From Bradyrhizobium sp. C9 (GTDB lineage Bacteria > Pseudomonadota > Alphaproteobacteria > Rhizobiales > Xanthobacteraceae), in NCBI RefSeq assembly GCF_002532045.1, contig NZ_NWTG01000015.1, positions 1 through 64,000 of the forward strand: 64,000 nucleotides of DNA, given 5' to 3'. Within the stretch, counting starts at the first letter, position 1; each line of letters opens with the position of its first letter. Below are positions 35,261-44,076 of the stretch, in pieces. Both the position numbers and the translations under genes were made by a program. The notes under the pieces are model-generated. The model did no database searches. It was not told the origin of the DNA and was given only the letters and a program-made list of their open reading frames with translations.

Positions 35261-36481
35261 ATGGCGGGCAAGTTGACGCCGACGCACGAAGCGCCGTATC
35301 GCGGGTTGAAAGTGCTGGATTTCGGGCAGGGGATCGCCTCGCCTTATTGTGCGATGCTGCTCGGGGTCTACGGCGCCGACGTCATCAAGGTCGAGCCGCC
35401 CGAGGGCGACTGGTCGCGCTATCTCGGCACGACCTACGGCAATCACACGACCCTGTCGGCGGTCTACAACCGCGGCAAGCGCAGCCTGTGCCTCGACATG
35501 AAGCACAAGGATGGCATTGCCGTCGCGCAGCTTCTGGCGCGCGAGGCCGACGTGCTGATTGAAGGATTTCGCCCTGGTGTCGCGGAGCGGCTCGGGCTCG
35601 GCTATGAGAGCCTGTCGCGCGACAATCCCGGCCTGATCTATCTGTCGGTCAGCGGATTTGGGCAGAGCGGGCCGTACTCGAAGCGCCCCGGCTCGGACTC
35701 TGTGGCGCAGGCGTTCTCCGGGCTGGTCTCGGTCAATGTCGGCACCGATGGTGTGCCGCATCGGGTCGGCACCACGATCTCCGACGTCGTCACCGGCGTC
35801 TATGCATTCCAGGCGATAGCAACGACGCTGTTCGCGCGTGCGACGGTCGGCACCGGGCGCTGGATCGATGTCAACCTTTGCCAGTCGACGTCGGCGCTGC
35901 TGGGGCACAAGGTTGCGGAGTTCATCCTCGAGGGTGGTGCCCCGCGCGCGCTCAATGTGCCGGCCGGCACCTATCAGACGCAAGACGGCTGGATGATGGT
36001 CACGCTGGTGAACGAGCCGCAATACAAGCGGCTGTGCAGTGCGATCGGCCGCGAGGATCTTGCAAGCGATCCCCGTTTCGCCGACTTCGCGCGGCGTGCT
36101 GACGCTGCCGACACGTTGATCCCGCAGCTGCGCGAGGTATTCCTGGCGCAGGCGACGGATACCTGGCTGACGCGGCTGCACGCCGCCGATATCATCGCGG
36201 AGCGGATACTCAATCCCGGCGAATGGCTTCGCAACCCGCATGTCGAGGCGACCAGCGCGTCGGTGCGCCAGGATACGCCGGGCGTCGGCGCGGTCTATTC
36301 GCCGCGGACGCCGGGGATCGCGAGCCTGTCCGAGGATCACCTTTGTCCCGCGCCTGATGTGGGGCAGGACAGCCGCGCGGTGTTGACGGAGGCTGGTTTT
36401 GGTTCCGCCGAGATCGACGGCTTGCTGCTGTCGGGCGCGGTGCGGCAGGCCAAGGCGATGACAGGAGGCAAGACATCATGA
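35261..36481 (+). CDS. Class III (CaiB/BaiF) CoA-transferase
   Basis: 406-aa enzyme moving CoA between acids through an enzyme-bound aspartyl thioester. Family signatures: KVLDFGQGIASPYCAMLLGV, GADVIKVEPPEGD, NRGKRSLCLDMK, EGFRPGVAERLGL, and the catalytic Asp in RPGSDSVAQAFSGL. The ATG at 35261 is preferred over 35249 because GGGAGG lies directly before it. It begins a catabolic block with enoyl-CoA hydratase (overlap 4 bp), MaoC hydratase and CitE-like lyase, so it should activate the imported acid, using an acyl-CoA donor such as succinyl-CoA (inference). Confidence 0.93.
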   Translation: MAGKLTPTHEAPYRGLKVLDFGQGIASPYCAMLLGVYGADVIKVEPPEGDWSRYLGTTYGNHTTLSAVYNRGKRSLCLDMKHKDGIAVAQLLAREADVLIEGFRPGVAERLGLGYESLSRDNPGLIYLSVSGFGQSGPYSKRPGSDSVAQAFSGLVSVNVGTDGVPHRVGTTISDVVTGVYAFQAIATTLFARATVGTGRWIDVNLCQSTSALLGHKVAEFILEGGAPRALNVPAGTYQTQDGWMMVTLVNEPQYKRLCSAIGREDLASDPRFADFARRADAADTLIPQLREVFLAQATDTWLTRLHAADIIAERILNPGEWLRNPHVEATSASVRQDTPGVGAVYSPRTPGIASLSEDHLCPAPDVGQDSRAVLTEAGFGSAEIDGLLLSGAVRQAKAMTGGKTS

Positions 36482-37254
36482 GCACGGACCTCGTTCACTA
36501 CTCGGTCAGCAACCAGATTGCGGAGATTGTGCTGGATCGCGGGCCGGTCAATGCGCTCAGCATCCCCTTGATCGACGCGTTGCTGGCGGCGCTGGCGAAA
36601 GCGCGCGACGATGACGCGGTGCGCGCCGTCATCATCAGCAGCGCACACAAGGTGTTTTGCGCCGGCCTCGACCTCGACATCGTCAGGGGCAAGCCCGCGA
36701 TCGAGACCAAGGCATTTCTCGAGCGGCTGTATTTCGCGCTGAACGATACGCAATACCGCATGGGCAAGCCGACGATTGCGGCGATCGATGGCGCGGTGCG
36801 CGCGGGCGGCATGACGATCGCGATCTCCTGCGACATGACTATCGCGGGCGACGGCTCGACCTTCGGCTATCCCGAGATCGATGTCGGCCTGATCCCGGCG
36901 ATCCATTTCGTGCAACTGCCGCGGTTGGTGGGAAAGCACCAGGCGTTCGGCCCGCTGTTCCTCGGCGAGCCGTTCGACGCCGCAACCGCCTATCGCATGG
37001 GGCTGCTCAGCGAGGTGGTGCCGAAGGGCACCGCGCTGGAGCGGGCTCGCGAGATCGCGCGGAAGCTGGCGACGAAATCGCCGATCGTGATGAAGATCGG
37101 CCGCGACGCCTTCATGCGTGCGGTCGATGCCGATTTCCGCCGCTCGGTGGAGAACACGGCGGAAAGTTTTGTGGTGGTTGCATCGACGCAAGACTGCCAG
37201 GAAGGGCTGAATGCGTTCGTTGAAAAGCGAACGCCCAACTACAAGGGACGGTAA
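36478..37254 (+). CDS. Enoyl-CoA hydratase/isomerase family protein
   Basis: 258-aa crotonase-fold enzyme. The oxyanion-hole region SSAHKVFCAGLDLDIV (about 55-70) and the second loop AIDGAVRAGGMTIAISCDMT are recognisable. In the second active-site region the sequence is FGYPEIDVGLIP, keeping one of the two usual acidic residues (Glu/Asp) of hydratases, so isomerase or hydrolase chemistry is also possible. Its start overlaps the CoA-transferase stop (ATGA) and its TAA is followed immediately by the MaoC ATG. Confidence 0.9.
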   Translation: MSTDLVHYSVSNQIAEIVLDRGPVNALSIPLIDALLAALAKARDDDAVRAVIISSAHKVFCAGLDLDIVRGKPAIETKAFLERLYFALNDTQYRMGKPTIAAIDGAVRAGGMTIAISCDMTIAGDGSTFGYPEIDVGLIPAIHFVQLPRLVGKHQAFGPLFLGEPFDAATAYRMGLLSEVVPKGTALERAREIARKLATKSPIVMKIGRDAFMRAVDADFRRSVENTAESFVVVASTQDCQEGLNAFVEKRTPNYKGR

Positions 37255-37710
37255 ATGGCTGGATTGTATTTCGAAGAGTTCGAAGTCGGGCAGGAATTCC
37301 ATCACGAGTTCAGCCGGACCGTGACGGAGATGGACAACACCATGTTCAGCCTCCTGACCATGAACCCGCAGCCGCTACACCTCGACGCGCATTTCTCCGA
37401 GAAGACTGAGTTCGGGCAGCGGCTGTTCAACAGCCTCTACACGCTCGGCATCATGATCGGCATGAGCGTGTACGACACGACGCTTGGAACCACGGTCGGC
37501 AACCTCGGCATGACCGACGTCAAGTTTCCGAAACCAGTCTTTCACGGCGATACCTTGAAAGCGCATACCAGGATCATCGGCAAGCGCGCCAGCAAGTCGC
37601 GGCCGACCCAGGGCATCGTCGAGTTTGAGCACACCATGACCAACCAGCGCGGCGAGGTGGTGGCAAGCTGTCGCCGCACCGGCCTGATGCACTGCAAGCC
37701 AAAGGCATAG
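37255..37710 (+). CDS. MaoC-like acyl-CoA hydratase
   Basis: 151-aa hot-dog-fold hydratase. The segment MDNTMFSLLTMNPQPLHLDA places the catalytic Asp/His pair of MaoC enzymes in a variant form (N-P-Q-P-L-H, Asn replacing the usual Asp), followed by GQRLFNSLYTLGIMIGM and the FPKPVFHGDTL strand. Relatives hydrate mesaconyl-, itaconyl- or crotonyl-CoA-type substrates. The gene is jammed between enoyl-CoA hydratase (0 bp) and the CitE-like lyase (3 bp), a gene pair seen in C5-dicarboxylate pathways. Confidence 0.9.
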   Translation: MAGLYFEEFEVGQEFHHEFSRTVTEMDNTMFSLLTMNPQPLHLDAHFSEKTEFGQRLFNSLYTLGIMIGMSVYDTTLGTTVGNLGMTDVKFPKPVFHGDTLKAHTRIIGKRASKSRPTQGIVEFEHTMTNQRGEVVASCRRTGLMHCKPKA

Positions 37711-37713
37711 ACG

Positions 37714-38568
37714 ATGCGATCGTTCCTGTTCGTTCCTGGCGACAGCACCCGGAAATATGAGAGCGCGAAGAAGACCGCAGCCGACGCCCTGATCCTCGAT
37801 CTCGAGGATTCTATCGCGCCGGAGCAGAAGGTCGTCGCGCGTGGCATTACGCGCGAGATGCTCGATGTGCGCAATCCGGAGCAGAAGCTTTATATCCGTG
37901 TCAACGCGCTCGACACCGATCTGACGCTGGGCGATCTCGCCGCGGTGATGCCCGGGAGGCCCGATGGCATCGTGCTGCCGAAATGCGCCGGCGCTGCCGA
38001 CGTCAACAAGCTCGCGCTTTATCTCGATGCATTCGAGGCCGCCTCAGGTATCGCGCAGGGCACCACGCGGATCGTCACGGTGGCGACCGAGACGGCACGG
38101 GCGGTGCTGAAAATCCTCGACTTCGAGAATATGAGCCCGCGGCTCTGGGGCATGATGTGGGGGGCGGAGGACCTTGCGGCCTCGCTCGGCGCAACCCGCA
38201 ACCGCACCGACGGCCGCTATCATTCGCCCTTCATCCTCGCACGCGATCTCTGCCTGATCGGCGCGGCCGCCGCCGGCGTGGTCGCGATCGACACCATCGC
38301 CACCGATATCAACGATCTCGATGCGCTGAGAGCTGAGGCGATCGCCGCGCGGCAGGACGGTTTCCTGGCCAAGGCGGTGATCCATCCCAAGCATGTCGAT
38401 GTCGTCAACGCGGCGTTCATGCCGACCGACGAGGAGATTGCCTGGTCGGAGCGGGTGATCGCCGCGTTCGCCAACAATCCATCGGGTGTCGCCAAGATGG
38501 ACGGCAAGATGCTGGACAAGCCGCATCTGCGCGCTGCCGAGAAGATCCTGGCGTCGCGCAGGAAATAA
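37714..38568 (+). CDS. CitE/HpcH-family CoA-ester lyase
   Basis: 284-aa TIM-barrel lyase of the citrate lyase beta/malyl-CoA lyase family. Signatures: RSFLFVPGDSTRKYESA at the N-terminus, LILDLEDSI with Mg-binding Asp/Glu, YIRVNALDT with the CoA-site Arg, IVTVATETARAVL with the Glu ligand, LWGMMWGAEDLAASLGATRN with the second metal ligand, and KAVIHPKHVDVVNAAF. Such enzymes cleave (citra)malyl-CoA or methylmalyl-CoA to acetyl- or propionyl-CoA plus a keto acid. With the MaoC protein it makes a hydrate-then-cleave module. Its TAA is directly followed by the stop of the opposing gene. Confidence 0.92.
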   Translation: MRSFLFVPGDSTRKYESAKKTAADALILDLEDSIAPEQKVVARGITREMLDVRNPEQKLYIRVNALDTDLTLGDLAAVMPGRPDGIVLPKCAGAADVNKLALYLDAFEAASGIAQGTTRIVTVATETARAVLKILDFENMSPRLWGMMWGAEDLAASLGATRNRTDGRYHSPFILARDLCLIGAAAAGVVAIDTIATDINDLDALRAEAIAARQDGFLAKAVIHPKHVDVVNAAFMPTDEEIAWSERVIAAFANNPSGVAKMDGKMLDKPHLRAAEKILASRRK

Positions 38569-39807
38569 TCAGGAGTAGGGTTCGATCAGCGCGCCCTCCT
38601 CGAGGAGGGCGGCAATCTCTGGATCCGCGAGTCCAGCCTCGCGCAGGATCTCTCGGCCATGCTCGCCGAGGTTCGGCGGATAGGTCCGGATCGATGGCGG
38701 CGTCTTGCTCCAGGTGGCGGCCGGGCCGGCGACCCGCAGCGTGCCTTCGGTCGGATGCTCCAGCGACTGGATTAGCCCGACGGCTTGCAGATGCGGATCG
38801 TCGATTAGGCTGTCGAGATCGTGCAGCGGCGCATGCGGAATATCGGCCTCTTCGAAGAAGCGCATCCATTCGGCGGTGCTGCGGGTTCTCATCATCTGCG
38901 AGAACCAGTCGTAGACGAAATCGTAGTTCCGGGTGCGCGCCGAAATGCTGTTCAGCCGCGGGTCGCGGTCGGCCTCATTGGTGAGCCCGATCTTTGCGAA
39001 GAACGCGTTCCACTGCTTGTCGGAATAGACCAGCGCGCAGATGTAGCCGTCGCTGGTCTGGTAGGGGCGGCGGTCGGGCGACAGCAGCCGGGAGTAGCCG
39101 GGCGGCCCGATCGGTGGCTCGAAGCTGCGGCCGGCCATGTGATCGCCGAGCACGAACTGCGCCATGGTCTCGAACATCGGGATTTCGATCGCCTGGCCTT
39201 CGCCGGTCCGCTCGCGATGGAACAATGCCGCCAGGATAGCGTGGACGGCGTTGAGGCCGACGATGCGGTCGGCCATGGTCGCCGGAGAGTAGCGCGGCTC
39301 ACCGGTGATCCTGCCAGTCAGCGCGGGCAGGGCGGTCAGTCCCTGGATCAGGTCGTCATAGGCGGGCCGGCCGGCATAGGGCCCGGTCTCGCCGAAGCCG
39401 TGCAGGCTGGCATAGACGAGCCGCGGGTTGGTCGCGAGCAGATCGTCGGCGCCGAGTTTCAGCCGCGCCATCGCCGCAGGACGGACGTTGTGGACGAAGA
39501 CATCGACGTTCGAGGCAAGCTGCAGGAGCGCCGCGCGGCCGCCGGCCTTCTTCAGGTCGAGCACGATCGAGCGCTTGTTGCGATTGCCCTGCAGGTACAT
39601 CGCGCCCATCGCGGGATGGCGCATCGGGGCGGCGTGGCGCATCACATCGCCATCGGGGCTCTCGATCTTGATCACGTCGGCGCCGTAGTCGCCGAGGATC
39701 ATGGTCGCGTACGGGCCCATCATCACGCTGGTGAGGTCGATGATCCTGACGCCGGCGAGCGGGCCCGCCGGCGCTGATGGCTTGTCTCTCGTCGATGCTG
39801 GGCTCAA
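38569..39807 (-). CDS. Class III (CaiB/BaiF) CoA-transferase, TRAP operon
   Basis: 412-aa enzyme of the same family as the protein at 35261 but clearly divergent. Signatures: VRIIDLTSVMMGPYATMILG, GADVIKIESPDGDVMRH, NRNKRSIVLDLKKAGG, and the catalytic Asp in RPAYDDLIQGLTAL. Its ATG overlaps the stop of the DctP gene by 4 bp (ATGA), making it the last gene of the TRAP operon, so it probably activates the acid this transporter brings in. It ends with no base between its stop and that of the CitE-like gene. Confidence 0.93.
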   Translation of the reverse strand: MSPASTRDKPSAPAGPLAGVRIIDLTSVMMGPYATMILGDYGADVIKIESPDGDVMRHAAPMRHPAMGAMYLQGNRNKRSIVLDLKKAGGRAALLQLASNVDVFVHNVRPAAMARLKLGADDLLATNPRLVYASLHGFGETGPYAGRPAYDDLIQGLTALPALTGRITGEPRYSPATMADRIVGLNAVHAILAALFHRERTGEGQAIEIPMFETMAQFVLGDHMAGRSFEPPIGPPGYSRLLSPDRRPYQTSDGYICALVYSDKQWNAFFAKIGLTNEADRDPRLNSISARTRNYDFVYDWFSQMMRTRSTAEWMRFFEEADIPHAPLHDLDSLIDDPHLQAVGLIQSLEHPTEGTLRVAGPAATWSKTPPSIRTYPPNLGEHGREILREAGLADPEIAALLEEGALIEPYS

Positions 39808-40850
39808 TGGGTTGCAGCCAGTGCTTCGGTGAAGGCCTTGAAGACGTCGGTGCCCGGCTTGCCGCGCTTGTCGACGTCCTTCACCCAGTCCTGCGCCACC
39901 GACTTGAAGGCGGTGTCGAACACCTTCTTGTCGTCGGCGCTGAAATTGATGACCTTCATGCCCTGCGACTTGATCTTGTCGGCCGCGGCCTTCTCGCCGT
40001 CCTCGAACCGCTTGCAGGCCTCGCGCGTGGTCTGCTCGCCAGCTTCGATCAACGCTTTGCGCACGTTCTCCGGCAGCGACTTGAACTTCAGCTCGCCGAT
40101 CGAATAGGTGAAGATCGCGGTGCCGAAGTTCAGCCCCTCGGTACCGGACTTCAGGATCTTGCCGAAGTCGTAGGACGCCGAGCTCTGGTAGGAGAAGATC
40201 AACCCGTCGAGCGTGCCGCGGGTCAGCGATTCATAGATCTCGGGCGCGGCCATCCGCACCGGCACGCCGCCGATCGAGCGCATCATCAGGTCCATCGCGC
40301 CGCCGGTGGTGCGGATCTTCAGGCCTTCGAGGTCCTTTGCCGTCTTCACGTCGCGGCCGGTGGCAAGCTGGACCTGGTAGGCCGGCAGCGCGAGCGTCAC
40401 CAGCGGCCGCAGCTGGTTCGGCGCGAACTCCTTGGTCTCCAGGATTCCGCCATTGTGCGAGACCTTGTAGAAGGCAAGCGAGCCCTGGCATTCGCTGTCG
40501 AAGATGCCGGGCAGTTCGGCGACCGCCGTGAGCGGAAACTTGTCCGACGAATAGGACGGCACGATGTAGGAGACGTCGGCAACCCCAAGCGCGGTGAGCT
40601 GGGCCATATCCTTGGCCTTGCCGAGTTGCTCCGCCGGGAAGTGCTGGAAGCTGACCTGGCCGTTGGTCAGCTTGGTGACGAGTTCGGAAAACGGCTTGCC
40701 GACCAGCTCATGGATCACGTGGCCAGACGGCAGGCTGTCGGCAAGCCGCAGGGTGATCTTTTCCTGGGCGAGGCCCGATGATGCGGAGGCTGCGAGCAAA
40801 GCGGTGCCGACGGCTGCGCCGGTGAGGAAACGGGAATACAAATTCATCAT
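39804..40850 (-). CDS. TRAP transporter solute-binding protein (DctP type), copy 1
   Basis: 348-aa periplasmic protein. Signal peptide to about residue 28 (GTALLAASASSGLAQ). Mature start EKITLRLADSLPSGHVIHEL, then FQHFPAEQLGKAKDMAQL and the DctP core GLKIRTTGGAMDLMMRSIGG, where the Arg of KIRTT binds the substrate carboxylate. It is a paralogue of the protein at 42751. The gene follows DctM by 36 bp, a gap holding a small GCCGTC/GACGGC hairpin, and its stop overlaps the CoA-transferase start. Confidence 0.93.
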   Translation of the reverse strand: MMNLYSRFLTGAAVGTALLAASASSGLAQEKITLRLADSLPSGHVIHELVGKPFSELVTKLTNGQVSFQHFPAEQLGKAKDMAQLTALGVADVSYIVPSYSSDKFPLTAVAELPGIFDSECQGSLAFYKVSHNGGILETKEFAPNQLRPLVTLALPAYQVQLATGRDVKTAKDLEGLKIRTTGGAMDLMMRSIGGVPVRMAAPEIYESLTRGTLDGLIFSYQSSASYDFGKILKSGTEGLNFGTAIFTYSIGELKFKSLPENVRKALIEAGEQTTREACKRFEDGEKAAADKIKSQGMKVINFSADDKKVFDTAFKSVAQDWVKDVDKRGKPGTDVFKAFTEALAATH

Positions 40851-40886
40851 GATCTCCAGAGATGGCCGTCTCGACCGACGGCTTCT

Positions 40887-42176
40887 TCAATGTTGCATAT
40901 GGTTCGGCAGCCAGAGGATGATCTCCGGGAATGCCACGAAAATGGCGATCGCGATCAGGTGCGCGATGAAATGCGGAAATGTGCCGTGGAACACCTCGCC
41001 CACGGGGCGGTGTGCATAACGCGCGACGATGAAACAATTCAACCCGATCGGCGGTGTGATCATGCCGACCTCGGCGGTCACGATCTTGATGACGCCGAAC
41101 CAGATCGGGTCAAAGCCGAGCGACTTGATCAGCGGCAGCACGATCGGAACCGTCAGCACGAGGATTGCGATCTGGTCCATGAACGAGCCGAGCACGATGT
41201 AGCCGCACAGGATCAGCGCGATGATGATCCAGCGCGAGACGTCGAGCCCGCCGACCCAGCCAACGATGTTCTGCGTGACCTGGGTGAGAGTGAAGAAATA
41301 GCCGAAGATGTGCGCGCACATGATGATCAGCACGATCATGCAGGTGCCCTGGGCGGCATGCCGTAACGTCGTGTAGAGCGAGGTCAGGTTGATCTTGCGC
41401 TTCCAGCAGGCGAGGCAGAAGGCGCCGAACGCACCAAAAGCCGAGGCTTCCGTCGGCGTCGCGATCCCGAGATAGATCGTGCCTGTCACGATCGAGAACA
41501 GGACCACCATCGGGCTAACCTGCCAGAGCAGGCTGAACCGCTCCGACCACGTCACGGCCGATATCGTTGGGGCGCGCGTGGGATCGAGCAGCACCAGGAT
41601 ATAGATCGTCGACATGATGATGATGGTGACGAAGATCGCCGGGATGATGCCGCTGATCAGGAGCTTTCCAATGTTCACCTCGGCAAGCAGGCCGAAGATC
41701 ACCAGCGCCACCGAGGTCGGCAGCAGCATCGCCAGCGTGCCCGAGATCGCGACGACGCCGGCGGCCATCTTCGGCTCGTAGCCCTGGCGGATCATCGCGG
41801 GCAGGCTGGTCGAGGACAGCGTCGCGGCCGAAGCTGTGCTGGTGCCGCAGATCGAGCCGAAGCCAGCACCGGCCAGCGCGGTCGCCATGCCGAGACCGCC
41901 GGGGATGCGTCCGACCCAGGCTGCTGCGGTCTTGAACAGGTCGTCGGCGACGCCCGACAGCAGCACGAGGTCTGCCATCAACAGAAACATCGGGATCGTG
42001 ATCAGCTCGTAGGAGGTGACTGCCGACAGCGGCGTGGTCTGCAGCACGCCGAGCAGGATCGGCAGCCCGCCGGTCAGATAGAGGCCGAGGCCGCCGGAAA
42101 ATGCCATGGCGAACGCGACCGGTGTTCCGATCGCGAGCAGGAAGAACAGCAGTGCGAGAATGAAGGTCGGGATCAT
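40887..42176 (-). CDS. dctM: TRAP transporter large permease (DctM)
   Basis: 429-aa inner-membrane subunit with about 11-12 helices that drives uptake by the sodium gradient in the family. Typical start MIPTFILALLFFLLAIGTPV, then FKTAAAWVGRIPGGLGMATA, the SICGTSTASAATLSS segment and the C-terminal GMITPPIGLNCFIVARYA. The ATG at 42176 overlaps the DctQ stop (ATGA); the longer frame reads through DctQ out of frame. Separate, unfused DctQ and DctM. Confidence 0.94.
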   Translation of the reverse strand: MIPTFILALLFFLLAIGTPVAFAMAFSGGLGLYLTGGLPILLGVLQTTPLSAVTSYELITIPMFLLMADLVLLSGVADDLFKTAAAWVGRIPGGLGMATALAGAGFGSICGTSTASAATLSSTSLPAMIRQGYEPKMAAGVVAISGTLAMLLPTSVALVIFGLLAEVNIGKLLISGIIPAIFVTIIIMSTIYILVLLDPTRAPTISAVTWSERFSLLWQVSPMVVLFSIVTGTIYLGIATPTEASAFGAFGAFCLACWKRKINLTSLYTTLRHAAQGTCMIVLIIMCAHIFGYFFTLTQVTQNIVGWVGGLDVSRWIIIALILCGYIVLGSFMDQIAILVLTVPIVLPLIKSLGFDPIWFGVIKIVTAEVGMITPPIGLNCFIVARYAHRPVGEVFHGTFPHFIAHLIAIAIFVAFPEIILWLPNHMQH

Positions 42177-42733
42177 TCGAAACCTCCGGCAGCCTTGTCC
42201 GAATGGCCGGAGATGGCCGGCAGCGGCAGCAAGTTCTCGCCGGTCAGGAGGCTTGCGGCATTGGCAATGAGATGAACGGCAAGACGCAGCGCGAGAATTC
42301 CCGCACCAACCGGCACGAAGATCGAGGACGCCCAGGTCGGCCACGGGATCGCACCCGCCATGACGTCGCCCGACACATAATTGTCGAGTGCGCGCTGATA
42401 ACCGAGCCAGGCGATCGGAACGAAGATCGCGAGGCCAACGAGATTGGAGATGATGACGCAGAGGCGCTGGACGATCGCCGAGAACCGCGGCAGCAGGATA
42501 TCGACGCTGATGTGGCCGTTGACCGCGTAGGTGCCAGAGAGGGAGAGAAAGAACACGCCGGCCATCACGTAGAGCGAGATCAAATCATAGGCCCAGGAGA
42601 ACGGCCGGTTGAAGACGTAGCGCATCACGACGTCGGAGAAGACGATGATCATGATCGCAAACATCATCGCCGCGGCGATGGCCGAGGTCACCTTTTCGAT
42701 GGCGGTCAGTGCCTTCAGACTTGTCTTGATCAC
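42173..42733 (-). CDS. dctQ: TRAP transporter small permease (DctQ)
   Basis: 186-aa inner-membrane protein with four helices. The motif FSDVVMRYVFNRPFSWAYDL at the end of the first helix is the DctQ hallmark. I place the start at a GTG (42733), 17 bp after the upstream binding-protein stop, with GGAG upstream; a longer frame to 42841 overlaps that gene and adds Arg-rich residues. The C-terminus GHSDKAAGGFE ends at the ATGA overlap with dctM. Confidence 0.88.
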   Translation of the reverse strand: MIKTSLKALTAIEKVTSAIAAAMMFAIMIIVFSDVVMRYVFNRPFSWAYDLISLYVMAGVFFLSLSGTYAVNGHISVDILLPRFSAIVQRLCVIISNLVGLAIFVPIAWLGYQRALDNYVSGDVMAGAIPWPTWASSIFVPVGAGILALRLAVHLIANAASLLTGENLLPLPAISGHSDKAAGGFE

Positions 42734-42750
42734 GTTGGGCTCCGTCCGCG

Positions 42751-43782
42751 TTACTGGGCCGGCACGTCCGCAACGGCGGCGCTGAATTCCTTCAGGGCGT
42801 CGCTGCCGTGCTTGCCGCGTGCATCGAGCCCGTCGGCCCATGTCTTGCCCACGCCCTTCGTCAAGTCCTTGAGTTTTGCGACGACGTCGGGCTGCAGGGT
42901 GTCGAAGTGGACGCCTGCGGCTTCCATCGACTTCATGGTCTCGCTGTCCTGCTTCTGCACTTCCTTGCAGGCTGACGGCAGGATCTCCTCGGCGGTGTCG
43001 ATCATCGCCTTCTGGATGTCTGGCGACAGTTTCTTCCAGGCGGTCTCACTGATCGAATAGGCGACCACGAAGCTCGCGAAGCCAAAGCCGTCGGTCGAAT
43101 GTTTCACCAGCTTGTCGGCGCCATAGGCGACGACGCTTTCGAGCGGAAACAGCAGGCCATCCATCGTACCGCGCGACAGCGACTCGTAAGCATCGGGGGC
43201 AGCCATGCGCACCGGCACCGCGCCGATCGCGCGCAAGGTGAGGTCCTGCGCGCCGCCGGTCGACCGCAGCTTCAGTCCATTGATGTCGGCAACGTCCTTC
43301 ACTGGCTGCTTCACGGTGAGGATACGATAGGGCGGCAAGCTCACCGCGAGCAGCAGGCGGATGCCGTTTGCGGTATAATCCTGCTGTGCAATCACGCCGC
43401 TCCGCGCGGCCTTCCAATAAGCGAGCGTGCCCTGGCAGGAATGCTCAAACGCGCCGGGAAGCATCGCGACTTCGGACACCGGCATCTTGTCGGACACATA
43501 GGCGGGCGCGACGTAGCCGATGTCGGCGACGCCGGATTGCGTCAGCTTGAGCATGTCAGCGGCCTTGCCGAGCTGCTGGGCCGGATAGTGCTCGAACGTC
43601 ACGGCGTTGTTGGTGCGCTTCTGGACCTCGGCCATCCAGGGCTCGAGCACAAGGCGGACGAGGTAGTGCCCTTTCGGAAAGGAGTCAGCGACCCGCAGCT
43701 TGATCGGCTCCGCCGCTGCAGCCAGATTGATCGATGCGATGAGGAAGCCGTAACCGGCCAGCGCCTGTCGAAGCCCGCCCAT
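42751..43782 (-). CDS. TRAP transporter solute-binding protein (DctP type), copy 2
   Basis: 343-aa periplasmic protein, first gene of the TRAP operon. Signal peptide to about residue 24 (ALAGYGFLIASINLAAAAE). Mature protein EPIKLRVADSFPKGHYLVRL, HYPAQQLGKAADMLKLTQSG, and GLKLRSTGGAQDLTLRAIGA, where Arg of KLRST is the carboxylate-binding residue. It is clearly related to copy 1 but diverged (for example ADSFPKGHYLV against ADSLPSGHVIH). The ATG at 43782 is preceded by AGGAAAA; an upstream in-frame start would add 15 residues. Two binding proteins for one permease pair imply two ligands or affinities. Confidence 0.92.
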   Translation of the reverse strand: MGGLRQALAGYGFLIASINLAAAAEPIKLRVADSFPKGHYLVRLVLEPWMAEVQKRTNNAVTFEHYPAQQLGKAADMLKLTQSGVADIGYVAPAYVSDKMPVSEVAMLPGAFEHSCQGTLAYWKAARSGVIAQQDYTANGIRLLLAVSLPPYRILTVKQPVKDVADINGLKLRSTGGAQDLTLRAIGAVPVRMAAPDAYESLSRGTMDGLLFPLESVVAYGADKLVKHSTDGFGFASFVVAYSISETAWKKLSPDIQKAMIDTAEEILPSACKEVQKQDSETMKSMEAAGVHFDTLQPDVVAKLKDLTKGVGKTWADGLDARGKHGSDALKEFSAAVADVPAQ

Positions 43783-44056
43783 TTTTCCTGCCCCTGAGTA
43801 GCCTTGTTGTTTTGAGCAGCTGCGCACAAACGAATTTGCGCGTCAAGCAGGGCTCGGCTGAGCATGCCTGATCGGACAACCGGAGAGCGCGGATGAGATC
43901 GCACGAGAGGATTCGATCCGTCGAGGACGACGGCCTATTGAAAGCTGACGCCGAAAAGCACCCGATATCAATTTGTCCACCGCGCGGGAAATTCCTCCGG
44001 CGTGGTGGACGACTCGGGCGGCACCGGTCGCATGCCCCTGCGATCATCATCGAGCG

Positions 44057-44076
44057 GGTCTGATCTCGCTCAGACC
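44057..44076 (-). terminator. Hairpin spanning the stop codon of the sensor kinase
   Basis: GGTCTGA (44057-44063) and TCAGACC (44070-44076) pair perfectly over 7 bp with a six-base loop. The kinase stop codon (44070-44072) is inside it. It is a weak terminator candidate for the DUF4173/two-component operon; the 290 bp to the TRAP operon start otherwise hold no gene I can support. Confidence 0.4.
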
